From the NCBI RefSeq assembly GCF_024166365.1, contig NC_064839.1, positions 20,012,878 to 20,076,877 on the forward strand: 64,000 nucleotides of DNA. Reading direction: 5' to 3'. The notes beneath the pieces were generated by a model. That model searched no databases and had not been told where the DNA came from. It worked only from the letters and a program-made list of their open reading frames with translations. Below are positions 11,601 through 23,600 of the stretch, piece after piece. How positions within the stretch are numbered: position 1 is the first letter of the stretch; each line of letters begins with the position of its first letter. The position numbers were made by a program, and so were the translations under genes. This DNA is from Elephas maximus indicus. Taxonomy: Eukaryota > Chordata > Mammalia > Proboscidea > Elephantidae.

Positions 11601-14600
11601 TATCATGCTTGGCAAAGTACAGGTCAGCGGAAAAGAGGAAGACCCTCAACAAGGTGGATTGACACAGTGGCTGCAACAATGAGCTCAAGCATAAGGATTG
11701 TAAGGATGGCGCAGGACTGGGCAGTGTTTCGTTCTGTTGTGCATAGGGTCGCTATGAGTTGGAACTGACTCAACGGCCCCTAACAACAACAACATGTAAT
11801 GAACATGGCAGAAATTTAGAAAATTCAGTGATTGACATGAATTCGTGGCTTCACCCAGGAGACTGAACTGTGAGAAATTGAGAACCCTCAGCCTGTAGGA
11901 AAATTCTGTTACATTGAGTACAGGATTGTGTGGTATTATTTCAAGCACACACTTAGGATGATGGAGACTATAATAGTTGCCGTTCTCTTGTGTGGTGTTC
12001 ACAGAATATATGCAACACCTGACAAGTGCCTCTAGGGCAAACCAGAACTTGCCACTGAGTCGATGCTGACTCATAGTGACCACAGAACAATCTTATAGGA
12101 CAGCGTAGAACTGCCTCGTAGGGTTTCCAAGGTTGTAATCTTTACGGAAACAGACTGCCATATCTTTCTCTGTGGGTGGGAACCACCAATTTTTCGGTTA
12201 GCAACTGAGCACTTAACAGCTGCATCACTAGGGTCCTTTGTCCAGAGATAGTGTAGGTAATTTCAAGGGAGTAACGTACCTGTAAGTGAGCCACTTCAGA
12301 CTTGAGAGTGGTCTGCTTATTCATTCAACAAATATTCTGAATGTGCTCGATAAGCCAGGTTGTGACCTGGACACACAGGATACCACACAGAGCAAAATTG
12401 CAATGAATATCTTGCTTTAAAGAAGCTTATATTCTAGTGTAGGGAGATAAACAATACATAACAAACAAGTAAATATATAGTATATCAGATGATGACAGTG
12501 CTGTAAAAAAAACAAAATAGTAACAGAAAGTAGTTGGGGGATGGAGAGAAAGAGTAGGGAGGGCCCTGTGCTACTTGGATACTTTGGTTGGGCAAGGTGT
12601 CTCTGAGGAAGTAATATTAGCACAGATCTGAAGGAAGTGAGGACACAAGCCATGTGAATATCTGCAGAAATCTATACCAGACCAAGAGAAGATCAAACAC
12701 AAAGTCATGAGGTAGGAACGTGACAGGCTTGTTTGAAGAACATCGAGGAAGACAATGTGGTGGGAGTAGTGTGTGTGAGGGGAAAAGTGGTAGAAAGGGT
12801 TGGGGGTGGCAAGACAGGTGGATCATGTAGGGCTTTGGAAGCCCTTGTAAGGACCTCTGGCTTTTTTAAAAATATGTTTATTTTTGTTTTTGAAAATAAA
12901 CACAGCAGAACATATACCAATTCAACAATTTTTACATGTACAATTTAGTGACATTGATTACGTTCTTCTAGTTGTGTAATCATTCTCACCCTCCTTTTCA
13001 AATTGTTCCTCCTCCATTAACATAAACTCACTGCCCCCCTAAGGTTCCTTTCTAACCTACAGAGTTTTTATTGTCAATTTGGTCCCATATAGATAGTTCT
13101 TTAAAAGAGCACAGTGCTCAAGGCAGACGTTCTTTACTAGTTAAGCTAAAATACTGTTTGGTTTAAAGAAGATGTAAGGGGGTATTTTTGGTTTAAGGTT
13201 TAAAGATTATCTCGGGGTAATAGCTTCGGAGGGTCATCCAGCCTCAGTGGCTCCAGAAAGAAGGACTTTGGCTTTTGCTGAGTGAGATGGAAGGCTGTTA
13301 CTGAGAAGAATGACTGACACGATCTGACTTACGTTTTTAAAGGTCTTGTAAAGGGCAGGAGTGGAAGCAGGAAATTAAGAGGCTGTTGGGGTGATTCTGA
13401 TGATTAAGTTCATGGTGGCTTGCACCAGAGAAATGATTTTATTGGGGATGTATTTTGGAGATAGTGCCCATGGGATTTACTGATGGTTTAAATCTAAGGT
13501 GTGAGAGAAAGGAAAACAATGATGATTCCAGTTGGGTGAATGATATAAAAGCTAAAACCCTTACAAATACCTGTAAGGCTCTGCCCTCTCTCTGAGTTCA
13601 TTTCTGACCACTCTCCTCTGCACTCATTCCACTCAGGCTGCACTAAACCTCCTGTGTTCTTCATATAGGCCAAGCATACCCCCAGCTCAAAGCCTTTGCC
13701 CTTGCTGTTTCCTCTGCCTAGAATGTTTCTTCAGGATATTCATGTGGCTTATTTCCTCACTTCATTCAGGTCTCTAGTAACCTGACTACTATATAAAACA
13801 ACCACCAATATCCTCACCAACTCTCAGGACTTCCTTTCCTCTTATTCTGCTTTTAGTGTTTCTCTTAGCATTTACCACTGTTGACAGAAATGAATAACAG
13901 TAAGTGGTAAGTTGAGAGAAAGATGTTTATTGTTAGTCTCCTCGCATTAGAATATAAGCTTCGTGAGGGCTATGAGTAGTGCTTGGGAGCACTAGTATTC
14001 TATGAGTATCTGTTATTACCGTTTATCGAGGGGTAATCCAGGGAAGGGAAACCCTGGTGGTGTAGTGGTTAAGAGTTATGGCTGATAACCAAAAGGTCAG
14101 GAGTTGGAATCCACCAGGCGCTCCTTGGAAACCCTATGGGGCAATTCTACTCTGTCCTATAGGGTCGCTATAAGTCGGAATTGACTCAACAGCAACGGGT
14201 TTGGCTTGGTTTTTAATCCAGGGAAGAGCAAATCTGAAGGGAAAAATCAGGTTAGGGTTATGAGAATGTTAAAATTTGAGATGTCTTCTCATCATCCAAG
14301 TAGAGCAGTTGAGTATAAGTTTAGATACACTAGGCAGGGATTCACAGCAGAGGTTAGGGATGAGTATGTATGTTCAGGAGTCATCAAGATACGATGGCTT
14401 TTACAGCCAGGGAATGAAGAGAGATTATGTAAGGGTATGAGTTTATAGAGAAGAAAGGCAGTCCAAGAACAGAGTGCTGAGGCACTCCAAGTTTAAAAGT
14501 CCTCACTTGCAGAAGGAACGTTCTAATATCTTTTACATATCAGCTAATTCGTATACTTGAGTTAATGAAAGGTTCCTCTTGACCAAAATGCACAGGAAGA

Positions 14601-17600
14601 TTTTAAGGTGATAACAGTGTTACCAGGAAGCTCCATGCCGACCTTGAGACTCTGGGCAGGAAGCTGTGTGTGGTTGTTATGCCTAGTTTCCTCTGTGAAA
14701 CCACTGCCTGTGCGTGGTGGGGTTATATGCTGCTGGCTGCTGCTGCTGCTTCTCCTGTGAATGTAAAAGCTGTTTCCCCTGCCAGCACAGGCCACAGTTC
14801 ATATTCTAGGGGAGAAATTGGCTGCAAGAAAAGCTGACCAGAGCAGGGAGCAACCTTCGGAATAAAGGTAATATGCCCAGATCATCTTACTGACTTAAAA
14901 TTATAGCGTGATTTTTTTGAAACAAAATGGAGGTCTTGATCCTACTCCTGCTTAAGTAACAGAAAAAGCATATAGATTTATTTCTATATGGTGAATTTCT
15001 GTGCTTTTCTCTATCTCATGAAACTTGAATAATCTGTTGCCAGGTAAAAAATTTGTTTCTAAAGCTACCCCTAGAATAAGTCTATTTAATACACAGGGAG
15101 ATGTGGTTTATTTAGAAAATTAAAAGGCACTGTTCCCTGGGTGATGCAAACAGTTATAATGCACTCAACTGTTAACCAAAATGTTGGAAGTTCAAGTTTA
15201 CCCAGAAGCACCTGGGAAGGAAGGCCTGGTGATCTCCTTCCGGAAAATCAACCATCAAAAACCCTGTGGAACATCGTTCTATTCCGACACACATGGAGTC
15301 GTCAGGAGTAGGAATCCACTCGATGGCAACTGTTTTTGTTTTTTGTTTTTTTTTTAATGCTATCCTAACCTTTCAGGGTTTGTTTAGAAAAATAAGATGT
15401 TCTATTAGCATTATGTACTCATACTTAAAATTCTTTGATACCAAGCCATATCTTTTTCATGATTATATTAAAAAATGTTAACTTTAACTTATTTCTCTAA
15501 GGATTTGTCCACTTGAGGAGAAAAAAGACTGTGATAGATTTTAGTAACTAAAGGTCGAGTAGGGCCAAGGAGCCCGATGCCAGCTACTCTTCGTTAGACG
15601 TGTGTATGTTTTCTCCTCTCTTTCTCTCTGAAGCAGATTGATGATTTTGATGAACTTTTGCTAAATCGTGGATTTATTTGGGAACAATTTAATTCACAGC
15701 TTTCTTTTATAAATATTTGTGTATTTGCAAAAATAGAGGTAGATGGGAGCTGTGAAATTGTTTCTCAGGGATGAGAATAATGTTTCTTAATTTTTTAAAG
15801 TGAATGTAACGCTCACCCTTGCCTTCGAGCTTTTAATTTTGGGGATGGGATAATAGGGAGTTACACCTTATTTTAAAGATCTAACTTTTAAGAGATAACC
15901 TTTTAGTTGGCTAAAATACAAATTGTCCCTTCAAACATCGTCACGTGGATGGATAGTGGCAGCTGTTAGTGTTGTTATGTTTAAACTCCAAGAATGGTGA
16001 TTTGTGAATCACTGAAATTTACTGACATTGTAAAGATGAAGTTTAGTTAACTTGTGCTCTCATTTGTAAAGTGATTGAAAGTATTTCTGACCTAAAATAA
16101 TGTTCTTTTTTTCTCCCACTTAATTTTTCTCTTTTAGTCTAAAGCACTTAAGGTCTCCACACCACTTTCGGGGGTAAGGCCCATTAAAGAGAGCAGCCCT
16201 TGTGTGACCCCAGTTTCCACAGCTACACATAGCCTGAGTCGTCTTCACACCATGCTAACAGGTCTCCGGAATGTACCAAGTGAGAAACTGGAACGGATTC
16301 TAAGGTTAGTTCGAGCCCTGTCTGCCTTCCAAGAATTGGTTGTTGAGAATTTTCCAAGTTTCTACTATTAGTGTCTTAAGTCACCTATTAACAATTTTAT
16401 TTAAAATACTTTTATCAAGTGCATGCTTAGTCCTGTTTTTACTGTATAGACATAGCAATATAAGATATATGACTAGAAGATCACCTTTCCTCAGGTGTGT
16501 TTAGTATAGTACAGGAGACAATACTAGACACTATAGCATAAAGCACCAAACTCTGTATCACCAATTGTTTTATCATAAGATTTCAGGGAAGGGAGGGGTC
16601 AAAGGACTTCATGAAGAAGATTGGACCTAAGCAAAGTTCATAATGGTGGGTCAGATTTGAAAAGGTAGAGAGGAATCCCACCACCTTTGATGTTCAAAAG
16701 CAAGTCTTCTGAGCTCTATAAATCACACTGAGCCTGCAAAGGAAGTACACTGCCTTTGGTTCCTTTGATCTGCCCGAGACTGGTAGGAATATCAGTGAAC
16801 TTCAGTGTAAAGCACAGTCAACTGACTCGCATTACCTCCTGCATAACCTTTGGCAAGTTGATTTGAAAACATTACTTCAGAGCCCCTCCTAGCCCTGAAA
16901 GTTTATGATTCGATGACATAAAACCTCATAGGAGCCCATTTCACTTCTGTTGGTATGGTATCAAGAAGGCTCAGTGTACATATATATTAGTAATTTTCCA
17001 CTCATAGCTAGGTTTATCAAATGCCCAGGCTAACTAATTTTTCTTTACATTTTCATGGAGTCTGCTTTTCTTATAAGCTTGATTGTGATTAACACTCAAC
17101 AAGCTATGTCTATATGGCCTCTTCCTAAGTCATGTTTCCCAGGTGGACCTTGTTCTCCTTGAATTCAGAAACATAAATACATTTTAAGCTTGTCTTAATC
17201 TCTGTATCTTCTGGATCTTTTCACAGTCTCTAATCAGGCAGTTAGTGGGATTAAATATTGCCAATAGGTATGAGGTAAAACCAAGGGTCCTGTTTTTTTA
17301 GAAAGGTGCATGTATGTATGTGTTCATAAATGACAGACTTCTTGCTTATGATATTCAATTCTTACCTCTAGTAGGATTATAATTTCTTATTTATAATTTT
17401 TTTAACTTGCACTTTCAATATGAGTATGTATGTTTACGATCAAGGAAAAAATAGTTGTTACAAAAGCCCATGTGACGATAATTTATATAATGGTTCTGCA
17501 TTGAACATATGTTGCCTCTCTAATAAGAAAATCAATGAAATAAATGTCTTTTTGGGGAAAATGTAGAATGCTAATAACAGTTCGAGTACCCCTTCATTCC

Positions 17601-20600
17601 ATTTTCTCCTAGGAGTTGTCTGGGAGAATTGCTCTGCCCTCTAGGGAAACATCTGCAATCACTTATTGTTGTGATCGGTGATTCAGGATGTGTAGGGTGG
17701 GGCCTGGTCATGGACATCAAGTAGGTAGGGGCCAAGGCTGCTCAGCTTTCTGCAGTGCAGTACAGCCCCACACAAGAGACACTTTTCCACTTGAAATGCT
17801 AATAGCACTACCTTTGAGAAAGAAGTATGAGATCCCTGGGATTCACTTGCAAAGTTTCTATTCAAAATATTTTATATTTCCATGTTAGTGAAGTACAGAA
17901 TTTTAAAATAGTTTATCTCTGTGACTTGGCTAGGCTTTAAATTAGATAATTTCCTATTACTTTCTTAGGACATGTTCCAGAGATCCCACCCAGGCTATTG
18001 CTAATAGATTGAAAGAAATGTATGAAATATATTCTCAGCATTTCCAGCCAGATGAGGATTTCAGTAATTGTTCTAAAGGTAAGGTTTTAATATCGTCTAT
18101 ACTGGTCTCAACTTCAGAGTTGAACTACATGGACTCTTCTTGGTAACTGAGTCAGACATATTGGGAAAAGATTTATGACTTTAGACTAAAGTCTAGAATA
18201 TGGCTTTTCAATTTTTCTGTTAACCAAGTGGTTTCTAGGACCTTCTTAGTAAGAGATAAATTTTAGACTGATATCCTTGGTATGTCAGACTTCTAGTACT
18301 TTTTTACTTACAAAGTCTTTGGTTTTCATTTGTTAAGATGGAAATTAAATGGAAGTATAGTGACCCTTCAGCTTATTAAGAACACAGAAGATATAGCTAT
18401 TACATGTCCAAAGTTGGCCCAGGAGTTGTTTGATATCATGAATTGGAACCAAATATGTAGAATAGTAGACCAATTCCATATCTCCTGGCATAAAGCTGCT
18501 TTGTTCAAACATACAGGAAAAAAATGGTATGACTCTTAATGGAATGATATAGTTCTTTCTATGCAAATTTCTTTTTACAATAAAAAAAAAAAAATGTGAA
18601 TGTTACCATGAAGGACTCCTAAGGGTGACTAATAACAAGGGTGGTTGAAACAGTAACCATAGGCAGTGCATGTATCTGAAATACTAGGTTGGTTTTTTTT
18701 ATTTTGCATGTGTATGGGGATGGGGGTGAGCCCTCATCTCCCACGATATTTATTTTTCTTTACATGTGATTTTTGTGTTTTTATTATTTCTACAGAAATT
18801 GCCAGCAGACATTTCCGTTTTGCAGAGATGCTTTACTATAAAGTACTGGAAACTGTTATTGAGCAGGAACAGAAAAGATTGGGAGACACAGATTTATCTG
18901 TGAGTAAAATAGCCAATGCGTCGATCAGCACAGTAAAAATGTAGTTTACTTTCTGTCCTACCCACCCACAGAAAAGCTATTCCTGAAGAAATAATGTATG
19001 GCTTTGAGGGAATAAGACTGGCATCTAAGGAAATGACTTCTGAGCCCTTTCACCTTCAGTCCCCCTCTAGTGTTTCTCAGTAAAACAGGCCATGTATTAT
19101 ATAACTTACAACCTCTGTGGGTAGGCAGACTCTGTGGTCAGGGATTAAGGGACATTCAGGCTTAAATTTCATTGAGTTTTTAAATAACTTAGATATTTTA
19201 TTCAAACCTTATATAAAACCAAACCAAACTTACTGGCGTCGAGTTGATTCCGACACACATTGACCCTATGCAACAGAGTACAGCTGCCCCATAGGGTTTC
19301 CAAGGTGTAGCTGGTGGATTCAGACTGCTGCCCTTTGGGTTAGCAGCTGAGCTCTTAATGACTGCGCCACCAGGGCTCCAAATCTATATCAAACCTGTTG
19401 TTGTCGGGTTGATTCTGATTCATAGCGACCCTACAGGACAGAGTAGAACTGCCCCATAGGGTTTCCCAGAAGCTCCTGGTGAATTTGAATTGCTGACCTT
19501 TTGGTGGAAACCCTGGCGGTGTAGTGGTTAAGTACTATGGCTGCTAACCAAGAGGCTGGCAGTTTGAATCCACCAGGTGCTGCTGGAAAACCCTATGGGT
19601 CAGTTCTACTCTGTCCTGTAAGGGCGCTATGAGTTGGAATCGACTTGATGGCAGTGGGTTTGGTTTTTGGTTTTTTAACGTTTTGGTTAGCAGCCATAGC
19701 TTTTAACCACTACGCCACCAGAGTTTCCCCAAACCTATATAGCAAGAATAAATTGAGTAGAACGCACTTTAACATAAATATTCAACCATTCCTCTTTGGC
19801 TAAGATAATTATTTTTCCTAGACTCCACTTCAGTTTTACTAATTAAGAAATATAAATTGATTTTTAAACAAATGGTATTTACTTTTAATAACATCAATAA
19901 AAATAATTTTTCAATAACATTTAAAACAAAATTATAAAATTCACCAATAATTGTTCTAAATCCTGGTGACTTTACATTTTTTTGTATATATAGAAAGATT
20001 GGTTACATGAATTTAAATGACTTAAATTTTTTTACTGTGAAGCTTACATACAAAATGGTATTTAAAACATATCTATAATCTAGGGGCTAACAACAAGTGA
20101 ACACCTGTATGCTCACCTAAGTAACTTCAGTTAAAAAACAATGTTAAATAAAATTTTGGAAAATAAGTAAAAACAATAATAAAAATCATCTAAGATTATG
20201 CCACCCTGACATAAACATGTTGACTTTTGGTACAGCTAGCCAGTCATGTGCCTGCTTGCCGTCCTTCCAGTTATCTTTTTATGATAGTGGTTTTTAATGT
20301 AAACACTTTTGTAACATCTTTCCACATCAGAATTCTCCCAAGCATCAGTTTTTTTCTTTGTTTTGGGGATTTAATCTTTTTTATTGTCTATATTTCCCAA
20401 TATTTAAGAGTTTTAAAAGTTCTTATAAATTCCTGTAATATATATTTTGATAAAAAATGGGGTTATTTATAAAGCTAAGAAAATTTTTGTAAGAAAATGA
20501 GCACATACTCAGAAAATATGACTTCCTGTGGTATTTTTATTGAGCTCGACTGGGTATGAAATGTCTTTAGAGTGGGCTAATGTTTCTAAATGTTAATAAC

Positions 20601-23600
20601 CTTGTTTTACAGGTTATTCTGGAGCAGGATGCATTCCATAAATCGCTCTTGGCCTGCTGCCTTGAAGTTGTCACTTTTTCTTATAGGCCTCCAGGGAATT
20701 TTCCATTTATTACTGAAATATTTGATGTGCCACTTTATCACTTTTATAAGGTATTTTTAAAAATCTGATACTGGTGAGGAAATTGTAAAGGAGACAGACT
20801 TCCTGTTGTTCATCATTTAGTTCATGTTAGAATCTAAGTACATCCCTTCTATATTTAATTACGGATTTAATAATCTCTCATCTATTTGGGGAGCAGAGAA
20901 GAAATAGGACAGTCTTAATTAAGCACTGTATCAATATTCTTAAGATAGTATGGTTAAAAACTTCATTGCATTCCTCCCTTTATCTGATAAAGGCTTTTAG
21001 AATTCTGTGATTTTATGAGCTAAGAAGGCTGAAAAAAAAACTAGCAAGCACATCACTAGCTTCTCTTACAGAGTAGTTGCTGTCGACTCGTATTAAATAA
21101 CATTGAAAGTGTCCTTCAGAAAAAAAGTTCTTTTTCACATATTATACGGAGGCACAGAATTATAGCATTGATTTGGTGGTTTCATTCTGGATATTGATTT
21201 ATTATATGAGCATATTTTAACTTTCATACAATAGGCAAAACTAATTTTTATAGTGAGATAGATTTGAATGTTTAGTTTTTTAATACGAAATTTTAAGAAT
21301 AATATTTTTCAGCCTCTATAAAAGGCATTTTTTTATTTTTAAAAAACTTTGAAATATATCATGATACAAAAGTTTGTATGTAATTTTTATGTACGATTGA
21401 AATAAGTATTAAACAAACTGCGTATTTTTCTTTATTTCAGGTGATAGAAGTATTTGTTAGAGCAGAAGAGGGGCTTTGCAGAGAGGTGGTAAAACACCTG
21501 AATCAGATTGAAGAACAGATCTTAGACCATTTGGCATGGAAACCAGGGTCCCCGCTGTGGGACAGAATTAGAGACAATGACAACAGAGTTCCTACATGTG
21601 AAGAGGTTTGTGACAATTTCTGCATATCTTTCTATAAGAAAAGTACATCAGTATTTAGACTACTCATAATCCCCTTTCACAGGGAACAACAAAGCTTACC
21701 TCTTTTTCTGAGGATGGAAGGGTGGCAGCTGGCTGTATTATGGTATAATCACTCTGTACCAAAGAGGAAACAAGAGTCACAGAAATACTTTGTGGGTGCC
21801 CCAGGGTGTCAGCGACATTAAAAATTCAGTATATTGTCTTGATTTCCCAACCAAGTTTTTGTACCATAAAGTGGCTGATATTCTAATTCTCCAAGTCAGT
21901 AATGAAGGTTAATTCATATTTAATATCCAATTATCAGGTTTTGAATTTTTTAAGACTTCAGAAATATTTTAACTATAGCGTGAAAGTGAAAAATCAGCTG
22001 ATTTTATTGAGGTGGAATAACGGATGAGCCAAAATTTTTTTCTTCTGCCTTAGGTTATTAGTGTATTTCTAATTAAATGCTTTTTCAAATATTAGCATTC
22101 TTTGTAAACAATCCTTTATAGGTTATGCCACCTCAGAACCTGGAAAGAGCAGATGAAGTTTGTGTTGCTGGCTCCCCTTTGACTCCCCGAAGAGTGAGTG
22201 AAATTCGTGCTGATGCTGGAGGACATGGAAGAAGTAAGTTTAAAATACAAGGGGGGTGTTTTGGAGATGATATCTAGGGATTTAACTTCATCTAAACTTG
22301 CAGGTGAAGTTAATATAGAAGAATTATTCTGTGCATTATAACACCACATGGGTCACTTAAAAATAACGCTTTTAAGAAATATTTCAGAACCTAGGAAAAG
22401 GTATGATTTAACAAGTGTTTTATAAAAAAGGTAGAATACTACATTTTTAATGTGCTCCCTATTTTTTAAGTGCCTTTTTAAAAAAAATTTATAAACATAC
22501 TAAAAGGCTGAAATGGAAAAACCAAACTGTTAACAATGATGATTATTGGGTGATAATATTCCTGGTTATCTCTGTACATTTTTAAAGACCAATAGATACT
22601 ACTTTTAAAATCAGAAGAAATAGAAAACCTTTTTAAAGATAAAGCTGCATAGTTCAATTGGGTACAGACAGGCCATTTAGGAGAACTCTATGGCCTGAAC
22701 ATGTTCAGCTTTGACTCTCAGTTGAGCTGTGCTACCTTGGTTGAAGTGACAACAATGCTGGCCCAAGAAGTACGGAAAAGGGAAACTTTGTCATGCATCT
22801 GGTCTACATTTGAGGCAGCTCCTTAGAAGATTGCCAAGTATGAGGTTTTAGATTATACTTGAGATATAACTAGTTTTTAAACAATAATTCTGTAAATCCA
22901 GAGACTTCTGAATACTAGGATGCCATTAGAAGGGTATTCTTGTTTCTGTATTAGTTTTTTTAAATGTAATTGATAAGCACTGAGTATAAGAGAAAGATCA
23001 GTTTTAAAATCAGGTGTCACTCAAAGCGATTGTATGGTCAATAAAAATGGATGATCTAATGAACGTGTCCTCATTTTTGAAAGAGGAGTCACAATGGCTT
23101 AACTAATTTTCTACCTATTATCAACTCAGACCCATAGATCTGAAAGCTAGTCTTAGTTCTATTTCTGTAGAGTTTTTTCTTCTCAAATCTACTGATTAGT
23201 ACTTGATTTTATACTTCATTTTCTTTATATATATCACTTCTCCATTTTCCTGAGGTCTTTTAATACCTTGCAGGATAATGATCATAACACATTCTTCTGA
23301 CTACAGCTTTGTGTCAACTACAAATCTAGTGAGTTTACTAGCTTTTACATCATCAGGAAATTGAAATGTTAAGCCGTGGTACATCAGGACCTATTCCTGT
23401 CAATACCTCTTAAGACCCTCCTACATAAATTTTTAAATTGAAAATACCTACTGATACCTAGTTTTCACAGGTGGACATGTTAAAGGAAATAAATGCTTAC
23501 TTTTCAAAAAAATGCAGACATTGGTGCGAACACTTAAACATAGGCTAAGCTTAATTGAATCAAAACCCATGTATGTGTGACCTTGCTGAAGAATATTATT

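Larger units (their letters stand above)
8452..11793 (+). mobile_element. Full-length RTE (BovB-like) LINE in RBL2 intron 8
   Basis: About 3.19 kb of RTE plus a nested SINE, bounded by a 9-bp duplication atgtaatga (8,443-8,451 and 11,794-11,802). It runs from a 5' region starting tttgttgtactgtggg to a taacaacaacaac tail. Order of domains: endonuclease remnants (IIGTWNVRSMNLGKWEIV near 8,850; ITGDWNAKVENK near 9,255), then reverse transcriptase (PKKGDLAKCGNY near 10,500, AFSCVDHNKLW near 10,750, YYADD at 11,030-11,044) and a C-terminal part. Several stops and frameshifts break the single ORF, so it is inactive. Length and layout fit complete RTE elements of elephants and ruminants. Confidence 0.93.
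12320..14495 (+). repeat. Ancient mammalian interspersed repeat, split by later insertions
   Basis: Recognisable high-copy relic in pieces: 12,320-12,860 (ttcattcaacaaatattc ... gggctttggaagcccttg), ~13,255-13,540 (ggactttggcttttgctgag ... gatctgacttacgtttttaa) and ~14,215-14,495. Interrupted by an L1 3' UTR, an L2 stretch and an AfroSINE. I do not assign a family name. A related piece lies at 56,700-57,000. Confidence 0.55.

Noticed and set aside
10494..11768. Reverse-transcriptase fragments as a domesticated host gene
   Set aside because: Frameshifts and stops divide them, and the whole sits in a duplication-flanked RTE element.
21441..21821. 126-codon frame read past exon 13
   Set aside because: Only the first 55 codons are RBL2; the rest is read-through into the intron beyond the GAG|gtttgt donor.
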